This document shows positions 52,101-57,532 of a DNA stretch of 64,000 nucleotides, one piece after another. The notes beneath the pieces are model-generated. The model saw only the letters and a list, made by a program, of their open reading frames with translations. It was not told the DNA's origin and did no database searches. Position 1 is the first letter of the stretch; the number at the start of each line of letters is the position of its first letter. Source of the stretch: an uncultured Clostridia bacterium (lineage in GTDB: Bacteria; Bacillota; Clostridia; Christensenellales; Borkfalkiaceae); the NCBI GenBank assembly GCA_947626575.1, contig CANQSR010000001.1:1-64000 (forward strand). The letters are read 5' to 3'. A program made the position numbers and the translations under genes.

Positions 52101-53933
52101 ATCAAGTTCCCCGCCAAGTTGGCGGAGATCGGCAACAGCGCGTTCGAGGGATGCGCCCTGCTCTCCGAATTGGAGTTCCCCGCAGGCCTTACGACCATCG
52201 GCGTGAATGCCTTCAAGGGCTGCACGGGTCTCAAATCCGTCACGCTTCCCGCCGCCATCGAGGACTTCGACGGCTACTTCAACGATCCCGACGGCTTCTC
52301 CATGGGCGCATTCGAGGATTGCACGGGCTTGCTCTCGGTAGATTTCTCTGCCTGCAAAGGGCTCACGCTCATCCCGAAAGATGCCTTCAAGGGTTGCACG
52401 CAGTTGAAAGACGTCAAATTCCCCGCGGGACTTCTCACCATCGATGACGGCGCCTTCGAGAACTGCACCGCGCTCGTGTTCGATTCCATTCCCGATACCG
52501 TGGAGGATATCGGTCTCGGCGCATTCAAAAATTGCACGGCTCTTACCGAACTCGTAATGCCCGCCGCGCTCCAAGATTATGCTCCCCGTTCCTCTTCGGT
52601 GTATTATGTGTACCCGTCGGATGGGTTTGCCCCGAATGCGTTTGAGGGATGCACGGGCCTCGCTTCCGTGGACTTCACGGCTTGCACGCTCCTCACGGCC
52701 ATTCCCGATAACGCCTTTGTGGGCTGCACGGACCTTGCGGACGTGAAACTTTGCGCAACGCTCCTCTCCATCGGCAATGAGGCATTCAAGGGTTGCGAAA
52801 ATCTTGAAGCGCTCGATCTGAAATCCGTCACCGCGTTGGGCGCGGATGCGTTCACCGGCACGAAGCTGCTCGATACCGAGAGCAATTGGGAGAACGGCAT
52901 CTACTACATGAACAAGATCGCCGTCCTGTGCGATAACGAAAAGATAGGAGAGGGCGGCACGGTCACGTTGCGTCCGGATACCGTGGGCGTTGCGGGCAAC
53001 CTGTTCAAGGATTGCACCAACCTCACCTCGATAGACCTCTCCGCGCTCCAAATCACGGAGCTTCCCGTGGGTCTCTTCCGCGGATGCACCAACCTTACGA
53101 GCGTGACGCTTCCCGCCACGATCACGGCCTTCGGCGCATATTGCTTCGCGGATTGCACGAGCCTCAGCGAGATCCCCGTGCCCGCCACGATCACGGCTCT
53201 CGGCGAAGGCGCCTTCATGAACACAGCCATCACCGAGATCGATCTCTCGCTTTCGCAGATCACCGCAATCGGCCCCGATACCTTCAACGGCTGCAAAGAA
53301 CTCGTCACGGTGACGCTTCACGCTAACCTCGCCACGATCGGCGACAACGCCTTCAAGGGCTGCACGGCGCTTTCCAACTTCACGTGGCCCGCCTACTTAA
53401 CTGCGGTCGGCAACAGCGCCTTCGAAGGATGCACGTCGCTCACAAGCGCCGATTTCGGCTACTACAATTTCGCTACCCTCGGCGAAAGCGCCTTCAAGGG
53501 TTGCACGAACCTCAGCTCGGTCACGTTCGGCGCTGATTACGATTACTACAACTTTGTTTTAATCGGCGCGAGCGCATTCGAAGGATGCACGAACCTGACT
53601 GCGATCGACCTCTCGAACTGCTCGTATCTTACCACCATCGGGGAGAAAGCCTTCTATGGCTGTTCGCGGCTTGCGTCCGTCAAGATTCCGGGTACGATCA
53701 GGAATTTCGGCGCACATTGCTTCGCCAACACAGCAATGGAGAGCTTCCGTGTTCCGTCGTTGTCTTACGCCACCATCGTTTTCGGAGAGGGTGTATTCGA
53801 CGGCCTTACCGACTTCACGCTCCAATTCTTCGATCGCGAGAGCTGGTTGAGAGACCACGTTCAGGATTTCGAAGGGTTCCTCAATTCTCTTCCCGAAGGC
53901 ACGAAAGTGGAATACGGCGTTAGCGACTACTGA
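43182..53933 (+). CDS. Giant LRR_5 (BspA-like) lipoprotein B, 3583 aa
   Basis: ATG at 43182 with AAGGAG upstream. Lipobox LGLAAAC gives Cys25. The first 870 or so residues follow lipoprotein A domain by domain, with stretches of near-identical DNA (compare 33669-33754 with 44134-44219). The remainder is LRR_5 repeats (for example ITIPASVTTIGNSAFYGCAELTSVTF). A 100-residue segment near 2650-2850 is duplicated in tandem with an exact 300-bp period (51151 and 51451). The C-terminus (LNSLPEGTKVEYGVSDY) matches that of lipoprotein A (KESLPESAKVEYGYSEG), so both termini are conserved while the repeat array length differs. It is expected on the outer membrane face, extended by the repeat solenoid. 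Confidence 0.93.
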   Translation: MKRKLLMIITLMFAMIGTLGLAAACGGGQEEEPPVAGEEVGEYYCDVNGKEYSLTLTDECQYTLVMGGDPITGSYTPDGENLMFKEGDDAFLGSYYKDVITLSYHSTSFTFLRKTEYTITFETNGGSKIDPVTVYNGRTVAQPTPPQRGSDVFVGWYTDGGFKSEYSFSEAVKSSFTLYARFVTPIKPEYTVTFDLNGAEGTAPTPVQTVGHQAFGLPTPVWTGHTFIGWWVSHDNDAAKLTYQYEEQLLGGDTTFFAVWAGEAPAVSVGEKEISWTVEGSASSFTLVIKNLTADKEVERRPVDGKTYAFDFAEQDAGEYLIEVTANGHTGRAYYKNKALDKVTVFNVVNNTLLFNPVANATSYLLEIECGAPELHPQPIPIDAESRAYDFSKCTAKNGKIVFTVTALAEGYLSSVSEPFEVSRTLSAASNIDVEPNTELLRWAAVSNATSYDVVIEQGTDEVYSGNVSDGTTLSLKFLNKGTYTVSITPKARGWESPAAATYTYDKATLAAPSNIRADVQNSKIVWDKVTGATQYEVMIGGRSVATVTSNEIEFDDSYRVSGVTDYPVSVRALTGTGTGNSLWSDAYNVRYGKLGGSLRYSNGVLSWDPVFGISTYYLSINGGEEKEYTNVTSITLGRFNAAGRYSYSLRAVYTGGGSDTIGVTVNVWEISFSAADSGEVGSLFVATGDTLTLPDAEQVTRYGYTLEGWYTEEGGGVLYNDSTYVEDRSRTLYAHWSPLPYHVSLKVGAYGQQTQEIRDGVTAYFDQKVELPIPESTDPAFAFAGWYDSAVGGTAYTTYDGVIARYKQGIDITLYAQWMNVLAFTPVYRNGAIAEYSVSKSPDIIPSAVTTITIPQYYKGVPVTTISDFTDLSQLEVIHIPDSVRDILVADQETAFTGCSKLSTIDIYETDYNGDKYYFSKDGVLFYNNPYTQLCELKLYPAAREGDVYDVPDGVQSIPSGALFGLSKLHSISFPSSLTFIEQKAVGASSYSYIETISFREPADGTVGDPLVIQPQAFYEVTNIKHITLPARMENFDFWNMFYASYSSYSYLETIEVVGTGKYRSQDNMILKDEGTDVELVLYPRTKETFELPAGVTKIGDRAVQKNTNITSITIPGSISRIGESAFYGTTYVKSLTFEGKDGDLPLRIEASAFYQVGNYAYSLTELTLPQNCVYVGRFAFGNTQISTVHIDLGPTMTQDLKIEDSAFSMNATYESSYNSSVTDLYIGPGIKDVNFMSAFGSRLQNIHLDEGNPYYAMNEEETALFTKAMTEIVWIKDIEGPFTIPSTVTRIGADNFKYRSHITEITIPASVTEIGSGAFLGCSGLEKVEFLAPEGGGKRAPLKIGSKAFYGCSGLTEITFPDGTTELGTSVLGGCSKLKTVNLPNTIEKIDDYVSGSSSSSSTTYFGLFENDEVVSTITMPEGGEHYSVIDNTVYLLAKDEKTGKYYESELIYFAIFSETTEITIPDTVERIRSYAFNFDHYELDEPALTTVKFKSEELAQKYDAEKEQMVARELVIETKAFYDAGNITEIVVPRGTVSIDSQAFYMAGITAFTVPNTVRSLGVAAFYYCESLSELTFEKGNEETPLRLEDGSYDTTTYGLIYGAQVASIELPERTTYIGNYAFAYCPLTEITIPASVTAIGEKVFYSSYSSQLENVIFAPGSKLQSIGANAFENSKITEITIPASVTTIGNSAFYGCAELTSVTFEDNSMLEELGSSGSTYHGVFGSCKLLASVNFGANSRLRYIGPSVFSGCTALTEMEFPLSLEEIGNSAFSGSGIQTVTFQQKEGEKSKLHVLGSAFSYTGIREFTFPETEQEIILPDSLFSGCSELASVHLSSTVYNVKNAFFEGCTALESITVAEANPIYFTDDQFLLYKDTYDIVYVFGTLTGHIAIHEDAKQILPHALANTEIESVFIPYTVVHIGEAAFEDCKQLTKVEFETGSALLTLGSDAFSGCSLLKDINLTATTRLETLEKDYSYSDTFMNCASLETLDFSKTLITEFPGGTFTGCSNLHTILSPRTLTAFNATLSTTKVATLDLSNTQLVSIGNSVFSNSATFESISVPTTLTTIGSDAFMNCKNLTEFDFSRLTSIGSGAFYNTGLTKVTLYGSVTDWGYTYSETSGVFGGCQDLEEVVFAANLPYDPDFSSYMFANCPKLSKITFADGTQIGAFADYMFQGCTALTSVTLPASCTVFDYDTAYYTFYKCTGLKTVDLSACPATSLYSYMFSGCTGIEEFSLPSGLTEIPRSLFSGFGAISHVTIPSSVTSIGAYAFENCTSLTSVDIPTSVTSIGSSAFSGCTGLQSITIPSGVTEIASDTFRGCTSLTTVDLQNVTSIGYYAFAGCSRLGSIEFPKSLNTIGSSAFSGSSLTSADFSGTGVEELPGYLFEDCTTLTNIILPVGLTYIGSGCFKNTGLLTFTVPASVTVIGDGAFEGCEQLLTVDFECGDFVAYSNGSYLPSNLFLNCTALQKVTFKEDGLTAIGKGWFSGCTALSQIQLSDTITALNDSAFMNCAKLKDINVDNITVIGDDVFTGCTLLLTDEKNWHDGVFYLKNITISFDDAKIKELGGKVEIREGTTSIGAHIFKGSQELKEVTLPQTLVSLGANVFENCPALTKADLSKANALTIIPDDAFLNCASLGEVLLPQYIVTIGESAFEGTAITAITLPDAVVSIDNYVFRNCASLGEIKLPAGVKNYSYSSGTDFGYGVFEGCVKLTKADLSATGLTEIPQDTFKGCILLTDIQLPTQLTELGESCFEGTGITAISLPDTVVAIDNYAFKDCASLAEIKLPAGVENYNYYSDGNFGKGVFEGCLKLTKADLSETGITKLPNDTFKGCTLLTSLDFMPKGLTVIGANCFEGTGLSGAITIPDAVTGIGTGAFKDCVKITSIVLPAALQNYYESYYDETWESGFGKNVFEGCTLLTTLDFSKCTVLTRLPAEAFAHMTNLTDITLPDTMTEIGAEAFLGCESLKQIKFPAKLAEIGNSAFEGCALLSELEFPAGLTTIGVNAFKGCTGLKSVTLPAAIEDFDGYFNDPDGFSMGAFEDCTGLLSVDFSACKGLTLIPKDAFKGCTQLKDVKFPAGLLTIDDGAFENCTALVFDSIPDTVEDIGLGAFKNCTALTELVMPAALQDYAPRSSSVYYVYPSDGFAPNAFEGCTGLASVDFTACTLLTAIPDNAFVGCTDLADVKLCATLLSIGNEAFKGCENLEALDLKSVTALGADAFTGTKLLDTESNWENGIYYMNKIAVLCDNEKIGEGGTVTLRPDTVGVAGNLFKDCTNLTSIDLSALQITELPVGLFRGCTNLTSVTLPATITAFGAYCFADCTSLSEIPVPATITALGEGAFMNTAITEIDLSLSQITAIGPDTFNGCKELVTVTLHANLATIGDNAFKGCTALSNFTWPAYLTAVGNSAFEGCTSLTSADFGYYNFATLGESAFKGCTNLSSVTFGADYDYYNFVLIGASAFEGCTNLTAIDLSNCSYLTTIGEKAFYGCSRLASVKIPGTIRNFGAHCFANTAMESFRVPSLSYATIVFGEGVFDGLTDFTLQFFDRESWLRDHVQDFEGFLNSLPEGTKVEYGVSDY

Positions 53934-53940
53934 TGCGTCC

Positions 53941-54003
53941 GCCCCGCCCTCCGCGGGGCAAACGGCGCCGCGCAGTACGGGCGGGCGGCCCGTCCGCCCG
54001 TAC
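53941..54003. other. Two GC hairpins after giant LRR_5 gene B
   Basis: GCCCCG...CGGGGC (53941-53959) and a 10-bp stem GTACGGGCGG/CCGCCCGTAC (53975-53984 with 53994-54003). Neither is followed by a T-run, so they are not classic terminators, though they may end or protect the transcript. The rest of the 306-bp gap holds AT-rich DNA and two promoters. Confidence 0.5.
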
Positions 54004-54123
54004 GATGCGCACCGCTTTCCGTGGCCGCCGCGTGCCGCAAAAGCACGCGGCAGGAGGGAAAGTGTTGTAAAATCACGCGCATTGTTACCGCGTATCATTT
54101 TCAAGGCGGGATTTTGCATGCAA

Positions 54124-54152
54124 TTGCAATTATACATGTGATTGCTTATAAT
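54124..54152 (+). promoter_or_regulatory. Upstream promoter P1 of the MoxR/vWA operon
   Basis: TTGCAA (54124-54129), 17-nt spacer, TATAAT (54147-54152). It lies within an AT-rich region with GCAATTGC and TTGCATGCAA palindromes just upstream. Confidence 0.55.
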
Positions 54153-54175
54153 TTTATAATTCCGCCTGCAATTAC

Positions 54176-54205
54176 TTGACGCACAAAAGTTTTGCGTTAT
54201 ATAAT
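54176..54205 (+). promoter_or_regulatory. Main promoter P2 of the MoxR/vWA operon
   Basis: TTGACG (54176-54181), 18-nt spacer, TATAAT (54200-54205), 35 nt before the first ATG. It shares TGCAATTACTTGAC with the promoter of giant LRR_5 gene B. Confidence 0.75.
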
Positions 54206-54239
54206 AGTATTGGTTTAGTATCAAAAGGAGGTATCTCTT

Positions 54240-55460
54240 ATGGCAAACAAAAACACATTCGATAAGTATCGGAAACGTATCGTAAAAGAGGGCATATTGA
54301 AGTCGCTCTTTTTCGGCCTCATCGGCGGCAGCATTGCGCTCGCCATCGTGGGCTTTTTGACTTGGTTTTTTGATTATAAGCAGGGGCTTTTCATCGCCAT
54401 CGCCGCCTTTATCGGCGTCACGGCGGCCATCACCCCGCTCCTGTATTTCTTGAAATACCGTCCGTCGGTCAAGCAGATCGCACAGCGCGTCGATGCGCTC
54501 GGCCTCGAAGAGCGTATGCTCACCATGACCGAACTCGAAGGCGACGATTCTTTTATCGCGCGCACGCAACGCGAAGATACCATGCGCGCCTTGGGGAGCG
54601 TCAACCACATGCTCCTCAAAATCGCCGTGGGGGCGGCCATCATCGTTCCCCTCGTCGTCTGCTGCGTCCTCGGCGCGGGCATGACCACGGTCTCCTCGCT
54701 GTATTATGCCGACGTCATTCCGAGCGGCATCGTAACGCTCACCGTTCCCTATGTCCCCGGCGTGTACACCGTCACTTACTCCGTCGAACCCAACGTGGAG
54801 GAGGATGAAGAGGGCAACGAGACCGAGACCATCAACGGCACCGTCATCTATTGGACGGGCGATTGGAACGCCGATGAAGAAGTCAACCCCGACGGCGACA
54901 AGGTCATCGAGGGACAGGATGCGAGAGCGGTCTATGCCATCCCCGACGACGGGTATGTATTCACTTCGTGGTCGGACGGCAAGTCCGACCCGTACCGCCA
55001 TGATACCGGCGTTGACGCCGACATCTTCGTGCAGGCCATCTTCGAACCCATGGAACCCGATCCCGACGACCAGCAATCCCAGCAGGATGCCGAAGGCGAA
55101 GGCGAAGGCCAGCAGGGCGAAGGCGAGCAGGGCGAAGGCCAGCCGCAGGACGGCCAGCCGCAGGACGGTGAAGGCGAAGGCGAAAGCCAGGGCGAAGGGG
55201 AAGGGGAAGGCGACGGTGAAGGCGAACCCTCGGATCCCTCCCACAGCGCAAGCGGCTCGCGCGATCTTTCCAGCCAGCAGATCGTGGACGGCCAGACCTA
55301 CTACGGCGACCAATTCGAGGACGCTTACGACGCATGGCAGGAGCGCCAGGGTTCCGATAGCAACATTCCCGACGACCTCAAAGGCTACATCGAGGATTAC
55401 TTCGGTTCCATCGAGACGAGCGGCAATAGCGACGGCAGCGGCGAAAGCGGCAATCCATAA
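54240..55460 (+). CDS. Membrane protein with InlB-like domain and acidic Gly/Glu/Gln-rich tail
   Basis: 406 aa, first gene of the operon, with AAGGAGG upstream. Two hydrophobic segments near the N-terminus (about 22-44 and 50-70) and a third (about 126-152) alternate with a cytosolic loop that has a helical SVKQIAQRVDALGLEERMLTMTEL motif. The outer part (about 155-275) resembles a divergent InlB B-repeat (AVYAIPDDGYVFTSWSDGKSDPYR...FVQAIFEP), a domain type also present in the giant LRR_5 proteins. Residues about 278-330 are low complexity (EGEGEGQQGEGEQGEG), encoded by repeated GGCGAA-type hexamers. The last 70 residues form a short acidic helical domain. No known function; the loop and position suggest an operon-specific membrane partner of MoxR. 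Confidence 0.85.
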   Translation: MANKNTFDKYRKRIVKEGILKSLFFGLIGGSIALAIVGFLTWFFDYKQGLFIAIAAFIGVTAAITPLLYFLKYRPSVKQIAQRVDALGLEERMLTMTELEGDDSFIARTQREDTMRALGSVNHMLLKIAVGAAIIVPLVVCCVLGAGMTTVSSLYYADVIPSGIVTLTVPYVPGVYTVTYSVEPNVEEDEEGNETETINGTVIYWTGDWNADEEVNPDGDKVIEGQDARAVYAIPDDGYVFTSWSDGKSDPYRHDTGVDADIFVQAIFEPMEPDPDDQQSQQDAEGEGEGQQGEGEQGEGQPQDGQPQDGEGEGESQGEGEGEGDGEGEPSDPSHSASGSRDLSSQQIVDGQTYYGDQFEDAYDAWQERQGSDSNIPDDLKGYIEDYFGSIETSGNSDGSGESGNP

Positions 55461-55499
55461 ACACCGATCAGGAATCAAATTATAAAGAGAGATAAAACC

Positions 55500-56618
55500 A
55501 TGGTAACGGAAAACGACATCAAGCAATTCAGCAAACAGTGCGAAGAGATCTTTGCGCAACTTTCGCGCGATATCATCGGGCAGGAACCCGTCGTCCGCGG
55601 CTCGGTCATCGCCATGATCGCCGGCGGCAATGTCCTCTTGGAAGGCGTGCCGGGCGTCGGAAAAACGAGGCTCGTCCGCTCGCTCGGAAGGGTATTCGAT
55701 CTGCCCTTCTCCCGTATCCAATTTACGCCCGACCTGATGCCTGCGGACGTCACGGGTACCAATATCATCGTGAAAGGGGAGGACGGCAATTCGCAATTTT
55801 CCTTCCAGCCCGGCCCCGTGTTCAGCAACATCATCCTCGCGGATGAGATCAACCGTGCAACGCCCAAGACGCAGTCGGCATTGCTCGAAGCCATGCAGGA
55901 GCATACGGTCACGGTCATGGGCGTTTCGAGAAAACTCGCCGAGCCGTTCTTCGTGCTTGCAACGCAGAACCCCATCGAGCAGGACGGTACCTATCCGCTT
56001 CCCGAAGCGCAGATGGACCGCTTCATGTTCAAGCTCCTCGTCCCCAACCCCAGCCTCGATGAACTCATGGAGATCGTCAACATGACGCAGAAGACGATGG
56101 CGGAAGTCGCGGACAAGGCCTGCACGGGCGAACAGCTTTTGAAGATGCGCGAGACGGCCAACCAGATCCCCGTCGCCGAGGAAGTTCTCCGCTATGCGAT
56201 GATCCTCACTTCCGCGACCCATCCCGACAGCGAATGCGCCAGCGATGCGGCCAAGAAGTATGTCCGCCTCGGCGCCAGCCCCCGTGCGGGTCAGGCGCTC
56301 ATCTCGGCGGCCAAGGTCATGGCGCTCATCAAGGGCAGGTTCAACGTGGCGTATTCGGATATCAACGAGCTTGCATATCCCGTTCTCCGTCACCGTATCA
56401 AACTCAACTTCGAGGCCGTTGCGGAGCGCATCTCTGCGGATACCGTGATCGGCATGATCTTGGACGAAGTGGGCAGAAAGCAACGGATCCCCGGCGCGAA
56501 GCCCATCGCACCCGCCGCCCCCGCGGAGGAACCCGCCGCGGAGACCCTTCCGGCAGAGCAGGAAGGGGAGCAAGAGGAAGGGAAAAAGAAGAAGAAAGGG
56601 CTGTTTGCAAAGAAGTGA
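55500..56618 (+). CDS. MoxR family AAA+ ATPase
   Basis: 372 aa. Walker A EGVPGVGKT at residues 48-56, then TPDLMPADVTGTNII, Walker B IILADEINRATPKTQSALLEAMQE, and ATQNPIEQDGTYPLPEAQMDRF (sensor region) define the MoxR group. The AAA lid-2 domain covers about 240-330, with SPRAGQALISAAKVMAL. MoxR ATPases act as chaperones that activate or insert metal into vWA-containing partners. After about residue 335 there is a Pro/Ala/Glu then poly-Lys tail (EGKKKKKGLFAKK) not usual in the family. Only a weak AGAGAG lies before the ATG. DUF58 and vWA genes follow directly, as in typical MoxR clusters. Confidence 0.95.
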   Translation: MVTENDIKQFSKQCEEIFAQLSRDIIGQEPVVRGSVIAMIAGGNVLLEGVPGVGKTRLVRSLGRVFDLPFSRIQFTPDLMPADVTGTNIIVKGEDGNSQFSFQPGPVFSNIILADEINRATPKTQSALLEAMQEHTVTVMGVSRKLAEPFFVLATQNPIEQDGTYPLPEAQMDRFMFKLLVPNPSLDELMEIVNMTQKTMAEVADKACTGEQLLKMRETANQIPVAEEVLRYAMILTSATHPDSECASDAAKKYVRLGASPRAGQALISAAKVMALIKGRFNVAYSDINELAYPVLRHRIKLNFEAVAERISADTVIGMILDEVGRKQRIPGAKPIAPAAPAEEPAAETLPAEQEGEQEEGKKKKKGLFAKK

Positions 56619-56632
56619 CCCCGGAGTAAAGC

Positions 56633-57532
56633 ATGAAACGCAACGAACTGAATGACGCGTTTTTCAGCAGATTGGAGACGCTGTCATTGAATTTAAGATC
56701 CAACCTTGCGGGCTACTTCGGCGGCAAGCACTTCGTCAAGACCTACGGCCAGACGGTGGAATTTGCCGATTACAGGGAGTATCAGCTGGGAGACGACATC
56801 CGCAGGATCGATTGGAATCTGTTCAGCCGCTTCGAGAAGTACTTTTTGAAGCTCTTTACCGATGAACGGCAGATGCAGATCCAGATCTTTCTGGATTGTT
56901 CGGGATCCATGGGGAAGGATAACCCTCAGAAAGCACAGTATGTCATCGCGGCAGCGGCGGCTCTGGGCTTTTTAGCCGTACAAAACATGGATAAAGTGAA
57001 TTTTTACTTCATGAAAGGCGAACGGCCGAGCGATCCTTTCGGGACCATCGTGGGAAAAAATTCCTTCTTCCGCGCCATCGGCACCTTCGAGAACATCGAT
57101 TTCGACGGCGATACGGATATCCGCGCGTGCGTCACGAATTGCCCCAACGTCAGCGAAAACAACGGTCTCTCCGTCATCATCTCGGATTTCTGCACGGAGA
57201 GCAATTGGAAGAAAGCCGTAGACTATCTCTGCTTTAAGAAGCGGCAGGTCTTGCTTCTCCAAATTTTGACGCCCGACGAGATCGACCCCGTATATGAGGG
57301 CCGCGTGCATCTCATGGACTCGGAGTCGTTGGACGTCGAAGATGCAAGGAACATGAAACTGCGCATCACGCGCGGCATGCTCGAAGCATACAGGCAGGCG
57401 CTCAAAGATTTCCGTGAGGATATGCGTACGTTCTGCAACAAGCGGGAGGTGGGGTACATCACCGTCCCGACGGATACGGCGATCGAACGGGTGCTGTTCG
57501 GTGAGCTCTTGAAGGCAGGTATCATGTCATGA
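56633..57532 (+). CDS. DUF58 domain protein
   Basis: 299 aa, GGAG upstream, 14 nt after moxR. The DUF58 signature is VEFADYREYQLGDDIRRIDWNLFSRFEKYFLKLFTDE (about residues 42-78). It leads directly into a vWA-type strand with a complete MIDAS start, IFLDCSGSMGKDNPQKA (about 85). No membrane segment is present, so it is cytosolic. DUF58 proteins are the regular partners encoded after MoxR and are thought to be its clients. Its end overlaps the next gene by 4 nt (ATGA), indicating tight translational coupling. Confidence 0.93.
   Translation: MKRNELNDAFFSRLETLSLNLRSNLAGYFGGKHFVKTYGQTVEFADYREYQLGDDIRRIDWNLFSRFEKYFLKLFTDERQMQIQIFLDCSGSMGKDNPQKAQYVIAAAAALGFLAVQNMDKVNFYFMKGERPSDPFGTIVGKNSFFRAIGTFENIDFDGDTDIRACVTNCPNVSENNGLSVIISDFCTESNWKKAVDYLCFKKRQVLLLQILTPDEIDPVYEGRVHLMDSESLDVEDARNMKLRITRGMLEAYRQALKDFREDMRTFCNKREVGYITVPTDTAIERVLFGELLKAGIMS

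Noticed and set aside
46908-53321. Minus-strand open frame of 2137 codons opposite giant LRR_5 gene B, and similar long frames opposite gene A and the first part of gene B
   Set aside because: These antisense frames are in register with the sense codons, so they stay open simply because the sense strand avoids TTA, CTA and TCA codons. They have no start signals or recognisable domains.
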